From Prinia subflava (Eukaryota; Chordata; Aves; Passeriformes; Cisticolidae): DNA of 64,000 bases. The DNA lies in contig NW_026961085.1 in assembly GCF_021018805.1 (NCBI RefSeq), positions 62,001-126,000 on the forward strand. The letters are read 5' to 3'. The first letter of the stretch is position 1. Each line of letters begins with the position of its first letter. The position numbers and the translations under genes are program-made. Below are positions 57,961 to 64,000 of this stretch, piece by piece. The notes under the pieces were generated by a model, which had not been told where the DNA came from, did not search any database, and saw nothing but the letters and a program-made list of their open reading frames with translations.

Positions 57961-59718
57961 GCCGGGTGCCGGCCGGACGGCGCGGAAAGGGCGTTGGGGT
58001 GCAGAATGTAGGCGAAAGGTTCTGTGCCAGGCATGTTGTGGCAGCAGAGTAGGGGCAGTGATTGTCCCCCTGCATTCCGCACTGAAGACGCCACACCCTT
58101 GTTCCCCTCCAGCAGCGAGAATGTCCTGTTTTCCTCAATGCTGTTTGTAGATTACCTTTGTTAATTGTTCTGCAGAGACAACAGAGCAGATGAGGGAAAA
58201 CATACAAGAATAAAAACTGAGTAGTAAGGAGAGAAAGAGGGGTATTAATAATACTTGTATTAATACTTGAGATACTTTTGTGAAGGAAGTGAGAGAGCCA
58301 AGCAATCCAATGGCAGTGCAGAGGGAGCTGCAGAGAAAGTCTTGCAGCAATCTGCGCGATTAGAGTCTACCAGGAGTGTGACAAGTAGGGCTGCTTTTTC
58401 CTGAACCTTGCAAGTTCAACCAGTCCTTCACTTGCAATTGCTGCAAGAGAGAGTTGAGCACATTACAAAGTTAGTGTTGGTTAAGAATTTGAGTGACTGA
58501 AGCAGAGTGTTTCTTAGAAAGGATGTGCACATGTTTTTAGCATAAGCAGAGGGGAGCCTGATATGAAGAAAACCACCAAAGACCTAGAGATAAACTGAAT
58601 AAAAAACGTTGTGTAAGGAACAGCCTAGAGAGGAGACAATTTTGAGCTTGCAGTGTTGGTGTGCTCGGGATGTGGCCACAAAAGGACACTTGGATGGACT
58701 GATTCTCTTTCCATAAAAAAAGAAATGCACAGCCTTGTGACCAGGGTTGTGCTGAGCATCATCCATTACCTATTCCAAACCTCTATTCCAAATCAAAAGG
58801 ACCTACAGAACCTCAAATATTGTCTTTCCCTCAAGCTGTAAGAGCTGTAGCATCCATCAGTTTGCTATGAAAGCCCAACACACCGGTGTGAAATGCATCC
58901 TTTTTGGTAAGGTGGGAGGTGGAGACACAGCATTGTGAACTATTCACAGGTTACTCAGATGTGTGTGCAGATAAATCTGGAGCTTTGGCACACTCAGGAC
59001 AATACGTGCAGTGATCTTTGATCCAGCAGAAAGAACTGTGCTCTTTCCAAGAGGAAAGGCCCTATGGGAAATGGTGTGAGAGCTGATCTCTGTCACACCT
59101 GTTAGTGAACCTGAGATTGTAGTGAGAGGAAGGCTCTGCCCCGGAAGGCAGAGGGAAATCCTTTCTTTTGTGAGAAGATTTGTGTGCCTGGAGTCTGCTG
59201 AGGAAATAGCAGAGTACAGATTCATCCCAAAGGTGGGAACAGAAGAGCTTTGGCCAATCAGTTCCAGGTGCTGTCAGTGGCAGATGAAGAAAGGATTGCA
59301 GGTTGCACTTCAACTCAAGGAAGAGATTGGACAAATGGACCCAAGGAAAACGGAGCGTCCAGCCTAAGATAATAAGGTGGAAAAGTGACATCTTCAGGCA
59401 GCCAGTGACTAGGCAAAGCAAAATAGTACCCAAAACACTCACAGCAGACTAACTGCCCTAAAAGAGATAAGCAGATTCCAAATTCAATGGAGCAAAGCCC
59501 CGTCCATTAACATTTCTGTGATAAAGGTGTGCTTTTGTGTCAGCATGCAAATCAGCCTTTCATTTCCTAGGTTGTTAACTGGAACCACAGCAGACGCAGT
59601 GCCAGGTACCACAGGAGAGCAGATATGAAACACAGCCCTCAGTGTGTCCTGTGGCAGCTGGCACATCTGTTCAGTGCCTACTAGATCAGATCACAGAGGT
59701 AAAGGAAGGAAAAGTCTC

Positions 59719-59790
59719 AGGAAAAAAAAATTTAAATTAAAAAATTAAAAAAAAAAAAAAAAAGAAAAAGAAAAAAAAAAGGGAAAAATA
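59719..59790. repeat. A-rich low-complexity tract
   Basis: About 70 bases that are almost all A, with a few T and G. Confidence 0.85.
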
Positions 59791-60100
59791 GAAAATTCAT
59801 ATTAGTGGAACATGTTTCTAAATAAAAGTACCAGATCTGCCATATGTATTTACAGGTCTTTGACTTCAAAGCAAATGTATCTCTCTTCCTGAAAACAATC
59901 ACAAGAGATAAATAAATAGGATGAAGGGCTTCCAGTACTGAGCTTTTTAATCACCTTAATTTCCTCATATACTGGCTACAGATAAGGGGATTCTATCTTC
60001 CTCTGCTATTTTGATCATTGGTGCTTTGAAGCAAATAGAGAAACACCAGTGTCTTAAAAGACCTTTCTTAATGGCTGATTTGTGCAAGAGGCACTTTCCT

Positions 60101-60168
60101 GTTAACAAAGTGTGATGTAAGAAGATCTGTTAACAAAGTGTGATGTAAGAAGATTTGTTAACAAAGCT
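60101..60168. repeat. 28-bp tandem repeat, about 2.4 copies
   Basis: GTTAACAAAGTGTGATGTAA starts at 60101 and again at 60129, with a partial third copy at 60157; the period is exactly 28 bp. Confidence 0.85.
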
Positions 60169-61212
60169 GACCTTTGAAGCATAAAGCTTCAGTCCTAGCT
60201 CAAAATTTTGTCCTTTAGGTTTGTTCTGGTGTTCCCTCCTCTTGGCATGACTTCATCCTTACCTCATTGTGCCTAAGGATGTGCTGTAAAAATAGGATCA
60301 TTTTTGGTTTTCCTTTCAAGCATTGTGAAGTTGTTGTTGTTGCTGTGGGCATGAAATAGAATGAAAGGTGATGCTGCGGGGTGCTGTGCTAGGTACACAT
60401 TAATTAGAGACAACAGTGGAACTGTATTTGATAAGATCAGGTACTTTACCTAATGAGATCCGCCCAGTGCAGTGTACATCAGACCACACAGAAATGTTAT
60501 CACTCCACAGCATCCTCGATCTAGCCAACAATTGCTGTTTATGTTATTTAGGATGTTATCATGCTCTTGATAGACAAGCTGACTAAAGAAAATGAACACA
60601 CATAAAGCTGTAGCCAACGCACTTGAACTGAGTTCTTGCTTTTCCATTGAAAGAAATTGCACTACTTTTTTCCTATTATTATTATAGTTTTTATTGTTGC
60701 TGTTGTTATTGTTATTATTAAAACTGGATAGTTATTCTTATCTAAGTAACATAGTAGGATACGCATGACACACATCTGGAAAGAAGGCACTGATTATGTT
60801 TTGCCCACGTGTAGGAAAGGAATTCCATTTTCACCTGACCAGAACAGACTTGGATAGAAATGTTTCTTTTGCTTATATATGCTGCACAAAAATTTTCATT
60901 TGCTTTTGTTTTGTCATTTCCATCCCTAGCTGTCTTCCTCCTGTAGAGAAACACTTGATGCTAAATGGAGAATGTATATATGAATTGAAGGCGCTCTCTC
61001 ACTCCACTAATACCCAGAACATCCCGGCAGGCAATCTAAAAAAGACAGAATGAAATATTCCAGTCAGTGAGAAACCCGGCCTGGGAAGTCTCAGCAGGAT
61101 TATTAGCGATTGCCTTGCTGCCTCACTGCCCAGCTGCCATAGTGATCAGGAGAAATGAAAAGCCCATGAAATGGAGCATAGGCTCAACTGTTTTCTTCCC
61201 TTTTTCTCACTG

Positions 61213-61300
61213 GTGTTTGTTTGTTTGTTTGTTTGTTTGTTTGTTTGTTTGTTTGGGGTTTTTTTGTTTGGTTGTTGTGGTGGTGGTGGTGGTGTTGTTT
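61213..61300. repeat. (GTTT)n and (TGG)n microsatellites
   Basis: About ten GTTT units (61213-61256), followed after a short gap by a TGG/TTG triplet run. Confidence 0.85.
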
Positions 61301-64000
61301 TCCCCTATTTTTTTTTTTTCTGGCAACACACCACCTTAATTTGCTGTCTGTGCACAGAGGATTCCTATGTGCAAATGGTCCTGGAAACAGTGCTATGAAG
61401 AGTTTCCTGAAAAGGAGCTTACGACCACTATCTATATTATTTAATTGCAGTAGATGCATTTGAATTTTAAAGACAGGCTCTTCACAGTCCTGGTAAGGTT
61501 TTTAATGGTGCATTTAGAGACCACAGAAAGAAAATAAGCTGTGTTCAAAAATATTAAATAGTCAGCAGTGAAAATTACAGAATTTCCAAAATCAATTCTA
61601 GAAACTCTAATCAACTCTTTCATCTTTATACTAGCCAATGTAGCTTTTGTCATTATAACAGCTTTTCCTTCTAGATCATGGACTATTCACAGACTTTTGT
61701 ATCTTGCTTAAGTCTAACTTTAAGATTTTCAAAAAAATAATTTACCTGAATGAAATAAAAATATGAACTAAGAGTGAAGTACTTGAGTCTCCATGTTAGA
61801 TCCAGTATTAGGTGAAATGAAAAAGGGTTAACAAAACCATTCAGGTAAACTGAATTAAAACCTCTTAAATTTCAAACAGTGCTTCCTCTTAGAGATTTAA
61901 AGGAGTTTTAAAATAATCATCATTTGATACAATTTTCCTGAGAATCTCTGGGTAGGTAAAACCTTTTACAAGTGGTACTTAGGCTTTCCAGCTATACAGG
62001 CCGTTTCTCTCATGCCAGCATCTGACCTTTAGTTCCAGAAGTGCTCACCTAAAATTTACAGTGAGGGACAGCAGAGAAATTACTAAAACTCTGTGCTTCT
62101 CACACAAATGCAGTTTGTTAGTGAAAAATGCCCAGTGACCATACAAAACAACTTCACCCCATTCTGCAAGGGGAAGTTTTCCAGCAGTCCCTAAGGGATA
62201 ATTCCTCCTGACTCTCAGTTTAGAAATCTTCTGGTTTGCCTTTTCACCTCATTCTGGTTTTTAAGCATCAGCATCTTCTTTTTTAGCAACAAGTGCACTG
62301 TTCTAGGGCATTCTTCTATGTTGCAAGACAGAGCAAGTAACTGAGAGCCAATGTATTTTAACAGAGATTTTGAACAGCCACTAGACTTTATGTCTAAATT
62401 AAAATGTTTGTCCCTTTCTTAGAAATACTCTGTCCTCTGCAAGAGTCAGAACGTTGGAGCAAGACAGGAAGGAGGCTGGATCACCAGAGCATATGCCACT
62501 AAACTGGCCAAGGTACATCCTTTTCTCTGAGTGTCACCAGGCTTACAGTATTTCTGCAGTTCCATCATCATTTAACACCTTTCTGTGCTGGCTCACTCTG
62601 GTTTTCTTTTTGGCTGTGAACAGCCTTTTCTAATGGCTTTATTGTAGAAGCTAAAGAAGCATAGAAAAAGGGCGTCTGTGGCGGGGAAGGGTGCCCAATA
62701 CTCTCTAAAGTGAACTGGACTACAGTGAGTGTGTTTCTGTCATCTTCAGATGTGTGCAGCTGGGGTGGGTGAGATAACAGGAACAGTACTTAATAATTCA
62801 TCTGCAAGATGATTAAGCTATTGGTAAGGGCCTGAAAAGTCTGGCTATGGTTGTATATAGGAGACTTTATAGAAGCAAGACTTGGGAAATATATGAAGGG
62901 TGGTTAGTCCTGAAAAGAATCAAAAGCAAAGGCACAGACCAGGATGAAAATGAGATTAAACTATTTCAGCCTTTTCAGTGAATACTAATGTATCCTGGAC
63001 AGCCAAGCCAGCATGTATCTACCCCTACTGGAACTGTGTTTCCTCTGACTCTTGCTGTCTAAAGTTAAACACAATGGCCCTGACATATAAGTTCATGATA
63101 TCTCCTTAAAACAGCAAAGGACTTTGAACATTCTTTGTCCCCAGTAATCAATATAGAGCCTGAAAGAAAAAAAGAGAAAGCCACTGCCAGTCTATGTAAT
63201 TTGGTTATCCTCAATATTGTATTTCTATTCAAAATAGCCATCACAAATGTTTGCTGCTTCTTACAAAAGCAGAATGTAAGCAGAAAATATTAACTGGGAT
63301 TTTTCCCCCTGTAAATAATTACCAGGGGAAGAAAATTATTTGAAAAGTTAGCCTTTGAAGTGAACAACAGATACCTATAAGGAGAATGTATCCATTGTGC
63401 AGCTGACAGTACGGGAATAACGAGGCAATTGTTATCACGTGGTATCTGTGTGTAAAGGAATAGTACTGGCACTACAAAACTTCTCAGAGTGTTTGTGGAA
63501 GAGGTGCAGCCTTTGCAGGTTATGTACATACCGGCACAACATGTTATGCTAAACACATTATTCGTTCCTCCTGCTGGAAATGCAATGGTTTTGGATTTTT
63601 TTCAAAGGAGACCAGCCTTACAAAGCTTTTTTTTTCCTATGTCTCTCTTTTTTTTTTTTTTCCCTTTCCTGTCTTTTCACAGCTTCCTCCTTGTCCCTAG
63701 TAAGTGTTGAACACACTTCTCAAATTTCATTGCTACTGGCTGAAGACCCAAACATGTTTGCAGCTCTGTACTTCAGGCAGTGCCTTGCAGAGCAAAGCTG
63801 AGCATGTCCATCCTGCTGACCAGACCCTTAGGACATCCTGAATAGGAAGCTGTTTGTTTGATTTGCTGGCTGAATAATCAGCACAAGCAGCTTGAAATCA
63901 ACTGGAGTGTGCATGCCCTCATACCCTTACCTTCTGGTGAAAACCATGAGATCATAGGAGGAAAGCCAAGGAATCAGGAGGGGACAAGGAACACAAGGTG

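Larger units (their letters stand above)
57961..64000. other. Intergenic region upstream of RNF20
   Basis: Six kilobases with no recognised coding exon. Contents I can name are the simple repeats listed separately and T-tracts at about 63627-63662. Open frames are short and anonymous. Confidence 0.55.

Overview
The window is nuclear DNA from a bird. The evidence is several CR1 LINE 3' ends, short TG...CA solo LTRs, compact introns, and a complete vertebrate RNF20 gene. RNF20 sits on human 9q31, which corresponds to the avian Z chromosome, so a sex-chromosome location (Z, or a W gametologue) is inferred. The sequence alone cannot separate Z from W, and the species cannot be named.

Bases 1-39434 form one very large inverted repeat. 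The left arm (at least 1-15142, cut by the window start) and the right arm (24300-39434) are near-identical reverse complements around a 9.2 kb unique spacer. I found only two substitutions (535/38900 and 12600/26835), one (TA)n length change of 8 bp and one 15-bp tandem duplication between the arms. That points to very recent origin or continuing arm-to-arm gene conversion. Each arm carries: an intact four-exon heat-shock-factor gene of the HSF5 type (450 codons; left copy on -, right copy on +, transcribed divergently away from the spacer); two decayed exons of DNMT1 with an in-frame stop just before the catalytic cysteine; a decayed piece of the RNF20 RING exon with its upstream intron; broken modules related to the HSF5-like locus separated by AT-rich tracts; and several LTRs.

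The spacer (15143-24299) holds a third, exact copy of a 246-bp GC-rich segment placed directly at the arm junction, two same-family minus-oriented LTRs (one with a nested insertion), a decayed HSF5-like terminal exon split by a 650-bp solo LTR with a 4-bp target duplication, a roughly 250-bp tandem repeat with about 4.5 copies, and about 3.7 kb without recognisable genes.

Bases 40252-57.9 kb are RNF20 on the minus strand: 19 coding exons, all in phase, giving 982 residues, with a noncoding first exon probably inside a CpG island at 57.48-57.96 kb. Its introns hold CR1 fragments and a perfect 17-bp hairpin. From 58 kb to the end I see no gene, only simple repeats.

Overall, a germline-type transcription factor gene (HSF5 family) has been captured beside RNF20 together with fragments of DNMT1 and RNF20, duplicated in inverted orientation and kept near-identical. 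This is the palindrome architecture known from vertebrate sex chromosomes.
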